Shown here one piece after another: positions 44,009 through 54,300 of a stretch of DNA of 64,000 nt. Numbering within the stretch: position 1 is the stretch's first letter; every line of letters starts with the position of its first letter. The notes beneath the pieces were generated by a model. The model saw nothing but the letters and a program-made list of their open reading frames with translations, searched no databases and was not told the origin of the DNA. A program made the position numbers and the translations under genes. Source of the DNA: Anaerococcus urinomassiliensis (lineage in GTDB: Bacteria; Bacillota; Clostridia; Tissierellales; Peptoniphilaceae); contig NZ_LT635781.1 in the NCBI RefSeq assembly GCF_900128425.1, forward strand, positions 52,656 to 116,655. The letters run 5' to 3'.

Positions 44009-44425
44009 ATGAAAGCAATAAGAAAAAAAGAAGATGAAATCTTCTTAAAGAAAATTATGGCAGTATCGCTGGCAATAATAGTAGTAGCGTCACTTGAGGC
44101 ACTTTTTTATGCCAAAGATATCAATTTTTATACTGACTTTAGCAAGGTTTACAAAGACTTATCCTATAGCCAATACATCAATTTAATCTTATTTAACATG
44201 ATACTTGCTATAATAAATCCAATGATAATATCCCTATACACATTTTTTACTATCGATAGAATTCGCATAAACCAGATATACAAGATATTTTTTTGTTTTT
44301 CAACGTTTATATCACTTATGCATACATTATTTCAATTTAGGTTAAACTCTATAACTTATTATTTAGTCATTATCTTAAATATAATTTTATTTATAGTGAT
44401 AGTAAAAAAAGAAAGGATCGACTAG
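44009..44425 (+). CDS. Small four-helix membrane protein in mal operon
   Basis: 138 residues, basic N-terminus (MKAIRKKEDEIFLKK), then about four membrane helices (18-40, 58-78, 90-110, 115-133). No family recognised. It lies 44 bp after malE and 3 bp before malF on the same strand. A hairpin CAAGCAATTGGCC.. / GGCC..TTTTT just upstream (about 43975-44000) could lower transcription after malE. Its place inside the transporter operon suggests an accessory role, but nothing in the sequence shows which. Confidence 0.6.
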   Translation: MKAIRKKEDEIFLKKIMAVSLAIIVVASLEALFYAKDINFYTDFSKVYKDLSYSQYINLILFNMILAIINPMIISLYTFFTIDRIRINQIYKIFFCFSTFISLMHTLFQFRLNSITYYLVIILNIILFIVIVKKERID

Positions 44426-44428
44426 CTT

Positions 44429-46443
44429 ATGGCATACCAAAAAGAATTGGCTGATGACCGTGGCAACCTCTATCCAAGGAAAAACCAGTATATAGTAGAT
44501 AAAATTGCTGGCAAAAATCCCGATAAAAACTCCCACCCCTACATCAAAAAACTTAGCCAATATGAAAAAAAGAAAAAGAACTCTTAGATTTAGCTAGCAA
44601 AGAAGCAGATGAGTGGGCAAAGACTCATCAAACCGATAAGAAATTTGCAGATCTTAACAAAAAACATCACATAGCAAACAAGATGCTTAGCTTTTATGAA
44701 GAAAACAAAGACCTATCATATGAAGCAGAGCTAAAATACAAGGAAGCAAATTTATATATCAAAGAAATTCCAGAGATTATAAAGCACGATTTGGCCCTAA
44801 AAAACCAACTGGAAGCTAAAAGCACAAGGCTTAAAGATCTAAGTGATGATGAGATTAAAAAAGCCCAGGCAGAAGTTGAAAAAGAAAAAGGTCTTCTTAA
44901 GGAAAAATACGACAAAGATTTAGCTAATCTCAAAGAATCCTTTGACAAGGGTCTAATCTCAAAGAAAGCATACAAGAGTGAAAAAGAAAAATACAAAAAA
45001 CGCTTTGAGGACTCTTCTCTAGCAGCCGAGTTTAAAAATCCAAAAAAATCCCTAGAAGAAGAGATTAAAGCAATAAATTATAAGATAAAACAAGACTTCA
45101 AGAATTCAATGAAAATCCTTGATTCAGACATAGCAGAAGTAAGACGTAGGACTCCTGTCGAAACAGAAAAGAAATCGGCATGGAGGTCTATAGTAGGTCT
45201 TCCTATACCAGGTCTTGGACAATTATTAAATGGCCAGTGGCAAAAAGCCCTCCTGTTTTTCCTAGGGACCTTGTTCATCTACCTAATAGCTATCCCATAC
45301 GCTCTAGGTTATGGCAATTACCAAGGCGAGGGTATATCTGGTCTTATTAGCCTTGCCCAAGGTGGACGTAGGCTTGATAGGTCCATACTATTTATGATTG
45401 AAGGTATTTTGGCTGTTGTCTTTGTCCTAATTTCACTTTTTATCTATGTATCTGCCTTTAAAGATGCTAGAAAAACTGAAAAAGCTGAAATGCTAGGCAT
45501 CAGACCAAACAATTGGTTTGAAACACGCAAGTTTATGCGCACTGATGGATTCCCATACATTATAACAATCCTACCTTTATTAGTAATAATATTTATAGTA
45601 ATGGTACCAATTATAACTGCGGTTTTGATTTCATTTACAAATATGGATCCACAAAACCAAAACAAGTTCCAATGGATAGGCATCCACAACTACGTAACCA
45701 TAGCTCGTGGAGAGGGTATAGCCGGCCAGGCCTTCTGGTCTATATTTGGATGGACAGTAATCTGGACTTTGGCAGCATCAACCCTTGCCATAGTTCTAGG
45801 CTTTGTATTTGCTCTTCTTGTAAATAACGAGAGAGTTCGAGGAAAGAAATTCTTTAGGACAGTTTACCTATTGCCTTGGGCAATACCAGCCTTTATCACC
45901 ATCATGTTTTTCTCAATTATGACAAGCCGTGGTGGAGTTTTGGCAGATTTCTTCTCTAATATCCTAGGAAGAAGTTTGGATATTAAAAATAACACTATCC
46001 AAACTAGACTTGCCCTCATACTAATCCAAGGTTGGCTGGGACATTCCTATATTTTCCTACTAACTACAGGAGTACTTCAGGCTATTCCAAAGGACCTATA
46101 CGAAGCAGCAAGCATAGATGGAGCAAATGGTTTGAAACAAACATTTAAAATCACTATCCCACTAGTGCTTTTCCAAATTGCACCAATGCTTATCAACCAA
46201 TACACATTTAACTTTAATAACTTCTCCATCATCTACCTATACAATCAAGGTGGACCATTCAATCCAGAAATTTATGGAAACTTGGCGGGAAGTTCTGATA
46301 TCCTCATATCATATATATATAAGTTAACCATGGAAAGTCAGTATCAGGCTATAGGAGCTGCAATTACAGTATTTATATCAATAATACTTATAATCATAAG
46401 CTACCTAGGCTACAGAAAGTCATCTGCCTTTAAGGAGTATTAA
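44429..46443 (+). CDS. Maltose-type ABC permease MalF with long N-terminal extension, frameshifted
   Basis: From the ATG at 44429 the frame reads MAYQKELADDRGNLYPRK and on to QYEKKKKNS, then a stop. One added A in the A7 run at 44565-44571 continues it as EKKEKELLDLASKEADEW into the 586-residue frame open from 44683. The intact protein would be about 670 residues: charged coiled-coil (to about 240), a SIVGLPIPGLGQLLNGQW segment with two or three helices, then a MalF-type permease (from about 375) with EAA loop DLYEAASIDGANGLKQTFKITIPL. In the given sequence translation may restart at 44683, keeping the whole permease. Confidence 0.85.
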
Positions 46444-46444
46444 T

Positions 46445-47344
46445 ATGTTTAAGAGAAAGAATAAAAAAGAAAATAACCTATACTTATCAGATCTCCAACC
46501 CCTATCAACCGGAGGAAAGATCGCTCTTGGCTTAGTCTATATACTTCTTTTGGTGTGGGCAGCTGTAATCTTATTACCACTACTAATCATGGTAATTAGT
46601 TCCTTTAACAACAACCAAGGCCAATATATTTCCATGAGTGGACAATTTGCCTTTGGCTTTGACAATTTTAAGTATTTGTTTGAAGAAACCCACTTTGTAA
46701 GATGGGTCCTAAACACCCTAAAGATTGCCGTAATAACTACAATATTGACTCTGATTTTCGTGTCATTTACAGGCTTTGCCTACTCACGTTTCAGATTTAA
46801 GGGCAAAAAAGCAAGTCTTATAACAATCATGCTAGTGCAAATCATTCCAGCCTTTGCAGGAATCACAGCCTACTATGCAATTCACTCCATAGTATCTGGG
46901 ATAATACCAGCATTCTCCCGTTCGGCCATGCTTATATTAATCTATTCTGGTGGAGCTATAGCAACCAATACCTTTATCTTAAAAGGTTACCTAGATAGCA
47001 TATCCCCAGAACTTGACGAGGCAGCAAGAATTGATGGTTGTAGCAACTTCCAAGTTTATAAGCTTATAATAATGCCTCTAGCCCGTCCAATGCTAGCAAT
47101 CATAGCACTCCAATGTTTCATAGGACCATTTTTGGACTATATGATGCCAAAAATCCTCTTGACAAATCCTATGGACTACACATTGGCAACAGGCTTATTT
47201 ACACTAATCAACGATATGAGAAATATGAACCAGCCAGCCTTTGCAGCAGGTGGTTTCCTTTCAGCAGTTCCAGTAATGTTGTTATTCCTTATGCTACAAG
47301 ATGAGCTAGTATCAGGACTATCATCAGGTGCAGTTAAGGGATAG
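46445..47344 (+). CDS. Maltose-type ABC permease MalG
   Basis: 299 residues with six membrane helices. EAA loop ELDEAARIDGCSNFQVYKLIIMPLARP, and the family C-terminus LVSGLSSGAVKG. Starts 1 bp after malF. With MalF it forms the maltose/maltodextrin channel. Confidence 0.93.
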   Translation: MFKRKNKKENNLYLSDLQPLSTGGKIALGLVYILLLVWAAVILLPLLIMVISSFNNNQGQYISMSGQFAFGFDNFKYLFEETHFVRWVLNTLKIAVITTILTLIFVSFTGFAYSRFRFKGKKASLITIMLVQIIPAFAGITAYYAIHSIVSGIIPAFSRSAMLILIYSGGAIATNTFILKGYLDSISPELDEAARIDGCSNFQVYKLIIMPLARPMLAIIALQCFIGPFLDYMMPKILLTNPMDYTLATGLFTLINDMRNMNQPAFAAGGFLSAVPVMLLFLMLQDELVSGLSSGAVKG

Positions 47345-47353
47345 GAGAAGAAA

Positions 47354-48439
47354 ATGAGAGTAAAATTAGAAAATATTGGTAAAAAATACGAGGGTCGAGA
47401 AAACTGGACCCTTAGAAACATAGACCTTGACATAGATGACAAGGATTTTTGTGTAATTCTTGGTCCATCAGGATGTGGTAAATCAACCCTTATCCGAATG
47501 ATAGCAGGGCTAAACTCAATAACAGAAGGTACACTTTATTTCGATGATAAGATTATGAATAAAGTAGAACCAAAAGACAGGGACATAGCCATGGTATTCC
47601 AATCATATGCCCTATACCCACATATGACTGTATATGATAATATGGCCTTTTCCCTAAATATGAAAAACGAAAGCAAAGAGGTCATAGACAAGCGCGTAAA
47701 AAACGCTGCCCATGTCTTGCAACTTGAAGACTACCTCTACAACAGGCCATCAGACATATCCGGTGGTCAAAGACAAAGGGTAGCCCTAGGCCGAGCCATA
47801 GTGAGAAACCCAGCAGTATTCCTGATGGACGAACCACTATCAAACCTAGATGCGAAACTTCGTGAGTCCATGCGTGTGGAAATAGTAAGACTCCATAACC
47901 AACTAGACACCACAAGTATATATGTAACCCACGACCAAACAGAAGCCATGACCATGGCGACAAAGATAGTCCTCCTAGATAAGGGAGTCATCCAACAAGT
48001 AGGAGCTCCAACAGAATTCTACGAGAGACCAGAAAACCTCTTTGTAGCAGGCTTTATCGGATCTCCAACTATGAATATTATAGAAGGAAAGATAGAAAAT
48101 GCCAACTTTGTAAGCGATAAGGGAGAAGTGGTAATCAAACCAGCAGAAAAAGATCTAGCCGCAATAAAGAACTACGAAGGCAAAAAAGTTTACCTAGGCA
48201 TCAGATCTGAGAGATTTATAGCAGAAAAAAGAGACTATAACCTGGCTACAATCAAGATAGATGTCATAGAAATGCTAGGCAAGGAACAACTAATCTACGG
48301 CAAAACAAGTGCCGGCCAAAACTTAGTAATAAGCCAACCAGGCTACTTCGAATATAACATAGGCGAAACCCACAACTTCACCCTAGACCCAGAAGCCCTA
48401 CACTTCTTTGACGGTGAGACTACAAAGAGAATAAACTAG
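47354..48439 (+). CDS. Sugar ABC transporter ATPase (MalK/UgpC/MsmX type)
   Basis: 361 residues. Walker A GPSGCGKSTL, MVFQSYALYPHMTV, signature ISGGQRQR, Walker B FLMDEPLSNLD, VTHDQTEAMTMA, with a C-terminal TOBE/MOI domain. Highly similar to the ATPase at 62824-63945. Last gene of the maltose-type operon, 9 bp after malG. Confidence 0.94.
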   Translation: MRVKLENIGKKYEGRENWTLRNIDLDIDDKDFCVILGPSGCGKSTLIRMIAGLNSITEGTLYFDDKIMNKVEPKDRDIAMVFQSYALYPHMTVYDNMAFSLNMKNESKEVIDKRVKNAAHVLQLEDYLYNRPSDISGGQRQRVALGRAIVRNPAVFLMDEPLSNLDAKLRESMRVEIVRLHNQLDTTSIYVTHDQTEAMTMATKIVLLDKGVIQQVGAPTEFYERPENLFVAGFIGSPTMNIIEGKIENANFVSDKGEVVIKPAEKDLAAIKNYEGKKVYLGIRSERFIAEKRDYNLATIKIDVIEMLGKEQLIYGKTSAGQNLVISQPGYFEYNIGETHNFTLDPEALHFFDGETTKRIN

Positions 48440-48446
48440 AGAAAAG

Positions 48447-48478
48447 AAAATCCCAAGACATAATGTTTTGGGATTTCT
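48447..48478. terminator. Shared terminator between malK and hsdS
   Basis: AAATCCCAA with complement TTGGGATTT around an 11-base loop, located directly between the convergent stop codons. T-rich on both exits. Confidence 0.7.
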
Positions 48479-48515
48479 TACTCTATCATTGCCTCGACAG
48501 CTGCAAAGATTTCTT

Positions 48516-48565
48516 CGATTTTTTCTACTATTCTTTTTTGTTCTCCTAGGGGTGGGAGAGGAAAT
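48516..48565 (+). repeat. hsdS internal direct repeat, distal copy
   Basis: About 50 bp (CGATTTTTTCTACTATTCT... through AGGGGTGGGAGAGGAAAT) encoding the spacer helix; matches 49176-49225 with a few differences. Same orientation. Confidence 0.8.
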
Positions 48566-49175
48566 GGAATAGAGCTAAAAGAGGTTTTGTTCAATAGCCT
48601 TACAGTAACCGTTGATGATTTTTTTATCATTTGATTATAAAATTTATTTGAAGTAATAAAGTATAAAATTAGTTTAGAATCAACAAATTCATTTGGCGTA
48701 ATAGAGTTTATTTGTTGATTAAATGCAACTTCTTTATCTACTATTGCTGCTCTTCCAAGATTACCAATACAGGTAACTAGTATTGAATTATCTTCTACAA
48801 TCCTCCCCTTTTTCTTTCCTATATCACTGAGGAACTCATCCGTATTATAATCCATTTCTAAGTTGTTAATGTTTGAAGGTTTTATGAACGGTAATTCCAA
48901 TCCATAATTTTCGGGTTGAGATTTTTTGGGGGTATTTCCTGTTTGGATTTCTCCTAAATCTTCAACACGAATCCAAGTCCGATGTTTAGGAATATTTAGG
49001 TATTTTTCACTATTGTCTACAGCAACTTTTGGTTTGATATATTCTTTAGATGAGTTTTGTTCAGATAATTGACCACCAATCGCCATATCTAGAACTTTTG
49101 ATTTTATTTGCTCCCCTAGACTTGTTATTTGATCTTGAGCTGCTTCTATTTCATCCAAAAGCTCAAAGGCGTCTT

Positions 49176-49225
49176 CGATTTTTTCTACTATTCTCTCTTG
49201 CTCGGCTAGGGGTGGGAGAGGAAAT
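49176..49225 (+). repeat. hsdS internal direct repeat, central copy
   Basis: Second copy of the spacer-helix repeat, 660 bp from the first. Recombination between them or with other hsdS genes would swap or delete a recognition domain. Confidence 0.8.
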
Positions 49226-49884
49226 AGAACATTTCTAAGTGTTGTAGCAGGCATTTGTGAAACAGCAGTACCAGATTTATATTTATCACTGAAATTTATA
49301 AAATAAGTAGAATTTAAGAAAAATTTTAAATATAGTACTGAGCAATCAGTTTTTATAAGTTCTCTGAGAATTACCATTTGAGCATTTATAAATCCTGTCA
49401 CAAATTCATTATTTTTTCTAAATAACGATGTTTTGCCAACAGTTCCTCTAAGCAAAGTAACTAAATCATAGTCTTCCAGCTTACCACTATTAAGAGTGTG
49501 AAATTTATTTTCGGATATAAATCTAACATTCCTAAAATCTAATTTATCAGATGTCATATCAGCAGCACCAAAAAAAGGCACACCTTCAGTAACTAAGTCT
49601 GATTTTTTTGGATAATTGCTACTTCTATCACCGTTAATTAACGTTACATAATCCCCCCAACCTAACCCAGACCCAGTTATCAGGTATCTCAAAAGGTATT
49701 TCATCTTCTTTGATTTCAGAAACTTTCTTTTCTTTTTTTATCTTTTTAGCTTTTATGAGTTCTTCTTTTTCTTTTTGGATTTCTTCTAATAGATCTCGGG
49801 CATCTCCGTCTTTTGGGTCTTGGTCTACAAGCTTACCTCTTACTGCTAGTTCTAGGATTTTTTCTCTGATGTATTTTGTATCTA

Positions 49885-51321
49885 TCACACCAATTCTCCT
49901 AGTATATCTATTAAATCACTTGTGGCTTCTGTTAGTCTGTCTCTTTTTTCTGTGAGGATTTCTATCATATCTTCTATAGAGTAGTCTGGCCTATCGTCTA
50001 CTTCTTGTATCCAGCTGATATCTATGTTGAAGTTTGGTCTTTGCTTAAATTCATCTACGCTAAATTTCCTCCACCTAGCATTTGGATTCTCAGAGCTGTA
50101 TGTTTCTTCTCTCGAATCCATATCATCTCTTTTGTAGATCTTGATAAATTCGTCAAAGTCAGCCTTGGTTAGTGGATTCGTTTTGCCAAATTTCCTCATG
50201 TTGTTGCGCATATCGTAGATGTAGGTTTCTTTGGTATTGTCCTTATCTCCTTGACCTCTGGTGAAAAATAGGACGTTGGTTGCTACTCCTTGGGCGTAAA
50301 ATATGCCTTTTGGGAGTCTGAGTATGGTGTGGACATTGCACTTGTCAAATAGGTCTTTTCTGATGTCTTCTCCTACTCCTGATTCGAAGAGGACATTGTC
50401 TGGTAGGACAACGGCAGCTCTTGCCTTGCCATCTGCTTTTAGTGAATTGTAGATGACTTGGAGGAAGTTTAGTTGCTTGTTGCTGGTGGTGTAGGTGAGG
50501 TCGTCACGGGTTGCACGCTCTCCACCTCTTTTGGTTCCAAAGGGTGGGTTGGTGAGGACTACATCGAGGTTTTTCATCCACTTGCCGTTACTTGATAGGG
50601 AGTCGCCTTGGACTAGTTTGCCGTCTATGTCGTGAAGGAGGGCATTCATAGTAGCTAGTCTGTGGGTATCTGCTACCAGCTCCATGCCACTGATTGCCTC
50701 GTTTTTTTGGAAGTCTACTTCTTCAGGACTAAGGGAAAAGTAGTTGTCGTACTTATCTCTTATATGCCTATCACTTGCCACACCAAATCCAAAAGTTCCT
50801 GCTGCAGGGTCGTTAATTCTCTCGCCCTTATCTGGATCTATGAGGTAAACCATGGTTTCAATTAGTGGGCGAGGGGTGAAGTATTGGCCGGCACCAGATT
50901 TTTTCTCGTTGGCGTTTTTTTCTAGTAGGCCCTCATAAAGAGCTCCTAGGCCCTCGTGTTTGGCTGAGTACCAATCTAGTTGGTCTATAGACTTTATGAT
51001 CTTTTCTAGGTTTTTTGGCTCGTCTATAGATGTGGAGGCGTTTTTGTAGATGGAGTTTAGCTTGTCATTTTGTGCTATCTTTGGATTGCCTAGATCTAGG
51101 AGTAGTTTTTTGTAGTATTCCATTAGCTCTAGGCCCTCTTTTTCTATAAGCTTATCCCACCTGTATTTTTCTGGGATTATATCTTCGGTATTTTGCTCTT
51201 TCATCATTTTGAGAAAGAGTATGTAGGTAAGCTCTGTGACATAGTCTTGGTAGGTGATACCATCATCTCTTAGGATGTTGGCCATGTTCCAGAGCTTTGC
51301 TACTATTTCTTGGTTGTTCAT
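49885..51321 (-). CDS. hsdM: Type I restriction-modification DNA methyltransferase subunit HsdM
   Basis: 478 residues. HsdM N-terminal helical domain (WNMANILRDDGITYQDYV), SAM motif NDPAAGTFGFG, catalytic motif NPPFGTKRGGE (NPPF, N6-adenine type), and YDMRNNMRKFGKTNPL near the C-terminus. With HsdS it forms the methyltransferase; with HsdR the restriction complex. Starts 8 bp after the hsdR stop; its TGA overlaps the hsdS GTG. Confidence 0.95.
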   Translation of the reverse strand: MNNQEIVAKLWNMANILRDDGITYQDYVTELTYILFLKMMKEQNTEDIIPEKYRWDKLIEKEGLELMEYYKKLLLDLGNPKIAQNDKLNSIYKNASTSIDEPKNLEKIIKSIDQLDWYSAKHEGLGALYEGLLEKNANEKKSGAGQYFTPRPLIETMVYLIDPDKGERINDPAAGTFGFGVASDRHIRDKYDNYFSLSPEEVDFQKNEAISGMELVADTHRLATMNALLHDIDGKLVQGDSLSSNGKWMKNLDVVLTNPPFGTKRGGERATRDDLTYTTSNKQLNFLQVIYNSLKADGKARAAVVLPDNVLFESGVGEDIRKDLFDKCNVHTILRLPKGIFYAQGVATNVLFFTRGQGDKDNTKETYIYDMRNNMRKFGKTNPLTKADFDEFIKIYKRDDMDSREETYSSENPNARWRKFSVDEFKQRPNFNIDISWIQEVDDRPDYSIEDMIEILTEKRDRLTEATSDLIDILGELV

Positions 51322-51329
51322 TATTTCTC

Positions 51330-54300
51330 CTATGCTGCGTATAGATTTTCATTTATGGTCTTTATTATTGTATCTATTTGATTGCCAAATCTTTGTTCCA
51401 TAAAGTTATAGCCACCTTGCTGCCTCCATACTTCTGTTGTGTCAAAGTACTCTTTGGCACTTGGGGCAAGTACTGGAGAGGCTAATAGCTGGGTCTCGAT
51501 TTTCTTTAGTAGGTCCATTTGCATTGGATTCCACTTAGCCATACCATAAACTTTTCTCATTACTTTTCTTATTTTATCTTCGTGATCTAGGAGTTCTTCT
51601 CCTAGGGCTGCTGTTCTTATAAAGGATATGATATCTGCTGTTATATAGTCTTTTTTGCTTTCATTCCAGGCGTCGTTTAGCTTTCTGGTGTCAAAGTTTG
51701 CATCTTTGAGGACTAGTTCTATCTGCTTTAAGTCTTTGTAGGTAAGGTCTTTTGGACTTGTTACTACTATGTTTAAGGCAGGTATTAGGTCTATGTTTTC
51801 TAGGATGAATTTCTTGAATTCTTCTAGGTAATCGCCAGGTTTTTTGGCATCTTTGCCGTAGTCAGGTCCTACTTCTATAATCTCATCTTCATGGTGGGAG
51901 ATGATGTATTGGTAGGATGATGAATTTCTCTTTGCTTCTATTTTTTTGAAATATTCGCCAAAAGCTAGGATCTTTTGTTGATCCATGTCTTTGACATCTC
52001 TTAAGAAATCATCGAGACTGTCTAGATCTAAGCTTTCTTCAAGCTCTTTTATACTTTCCTCAGAAAGTCTTTGTTTCTTTCTTTGAAGTTTGCCTATAAG
52101 TTCCTCTTTGTGGTAGGTAAATTGGTCTAGACTTTGGACATTTTCTATATCTACTAGTATGTCTTCTATACTTTGGTGTGGTTTTTTGACTACTGGCTTC
52201 ATGTCCGATACATCTTCTAGGAATTCGAACAATCTGACTGGGTCATAGACAGTGAAGTAGTCCTTGCCTATGTCTGGGGCAAGCCTTGTAGCTCTACCGA
52301 TCATTTGTTCAAAGAGTATACGTGAGCGAACTCTTCTCAAAAATACTAGATTTGTAATCTCTGGCACGTCTATGCCGGTAGTTAAGAGGTCTACAGTTAC
52401 TGCTATATTTGGATTTTTTTCGTTCTTAAATTGTCTGATGACCTTGTCTTGGTTATAGATAGAACCGGTTATTTTTTGGATACTATCATCACTTATATCA
52501 AAGCCATTATCTAAGTAAGCTTCTTTGAGCATATTTACTATCATATCAGCATGGTTGTCTGAAGCTGCAAATATCAAAGTTTTGCCTGGACCATTTGGGC
52601 TAATGTAGTTGGTTAGCTCGTTAAGTATTACCCTGTTAAAGGATTCTGTAAGGACGGTTTTGTTGAAAGATTCCACATCAAAGTTTAGTTCATCTTCTAG
52701 GAGGTATTTTTCTATTGTGCCTGTGTCTTTTCTGTAGACTTCAACTTCTTGGTCTTTATCAAATTTGATGCCGTTTTGATTGAGCAGGGTTTTCATACTA
52801 ATTGGGGCTCCATAGTCTACTAGATAACCATCTATAACCGCTTGCTTATAAGTGTAGGTGTAGATTGGCGGACCAAATATTTCTGTTGTATGAAGGGCAG
52901 GTGTTGCTGTTAGTCCCAAGATTTTGGCATCAAAATAATCTATTACTCTCCTGTATTGGCTGATGTATGTTTCACTTGAGGCAAAGTTTAGTTCATCATC
53001 TGTCATATCCCTATCTTCGACATAGCCTCTGTGGGCTTCGTCTACTATGATAAAATCATAGTCGCCTGCCTTAGGTATTTTACTATCGTCTTCTTGGTAG
53101 AATAACCTTTGGACCATACCTTGAACTGTAGCTACTTGGATCTTGGTTTCTATATCTGGATTTACATCGTAAAGCTCTTTGATGTTATAGATATCTGATA
53201 TGGACTTGCCTTCTACTTCTATGTCCTTTAGGGCATCTTGGGTTTGGATTCCTAGAGATTTCCTATCTACCAAAAAGAGGATTCTCCTAAATCTTTTACT
53301 TTTGATAAATCTATACATGATGCTTATGGCAAGTCTGGTCTTTCCTGTTCCTGTTGCGAGTGCTAGTAACATACGGTCTTTGCCATTGATGAGGGCATTA
53401 TCCACAGCTGCCACTGCTTCTTTTTGATAGTATCTACTAGCAAAGTCTGGATACTCTTCTGTTTTTAACTTGCTTTCCGCTTCTTTGATGCGCTGGTCAA
53501 GGATTTGCTTTAAGTTTTCTGGAGAGTGGAAGCTACCTATTGGTTTTGCTATTGATTTATTGCCATTATCTAAATACCAAATTCCAGACTTGCTTTCTAG
53601 TTGCTTTAAGTATTCTCTGCCATTTGATGCGTAGATAAATGGAATTTCCTTTGTTTCATAGCTTTGGCCTTGACTATCAGCAACTTTGTCATCTTCTACT
53701 CCTTGGTAAAAGCTTAAAGACTTGAGGTTTTTGGCATATATCTTGCCTTGTTCTAGATCTTGGGAGATATCTTTGCCAAATTTCTTTGCTTCAACGATAC
53801 CCACTGGTTTTAGACCCAAGAAAAGCATGTAATCAGCCTTGCCATTTTTTACTGGGACTTCAGCTATAGCCATATTTTTGCCATCTTCTGGTCTAGTACC
53901 TACTTGCCAGTTGATACTTTTACTATCGGCAATCCATCCTGCTTGGCGCAATTTTGGGTCAATAAGCAGGGTACGTGTATCAGCTTCGTTAAGATCAGAG
54001 TTTGTGAAAGAGCGTGATTTGCGACGGCGGATATTGGCCTGTCTGGTGAGTTCTTCTTCGGTCAAGGAGGACGTTTTCTTTTCTAGTTCCATAAGAGAGT
54101 TGCTGAACTCTTTTTCATCTTCCTTGCTTATTTCTTCTTGTTTTTCTATTATTCTAACTGGATTGATGAAGTTTGGATTGGTGTCTATATCATAGTTTCC
54201 ATAGACTTCTACAAACCAGTTGGTCAAATAATGAGCTTCTCTTAAAATAGCCATAGCTTTATCAGTATCATCATACTGATAGTGAACGGCTTGGTTTCCC

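Larger units (their letters stand above)
48478..49888 (-). pseudogene. hsdS: Type I restriction specificity subunit hsdS, frameshifted in a G6 tract
   Basis: The GTG at 49888 (overlapping the hsdM stop) opens 84 residues ending IPDNWVWVRLGGLCNVN. The rest continues in another frame to 48478. Removing one G from the G6 run (C6 at 49653-49658 on +) restores RLGDYVTLINGD and one ORF of about 469 residues. It has two target-recognition domains and two near-identical spacer helices (PLPPLAEQERIVEKIEDAF and PLPPLGEQKRIVEKIEEIF). As given the subunit is off; poly-G length change could switch it. The specificity cannot be predicted. Confidence 0.88.

Noticed and set aside
53839..54195. Open frames of 60-200 codons antisense to hsdR, radA, malK, clpC and other long genes
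   Set aside because: They lie opposite well-supported genes, lack ribosome sites and show no domain patterns.
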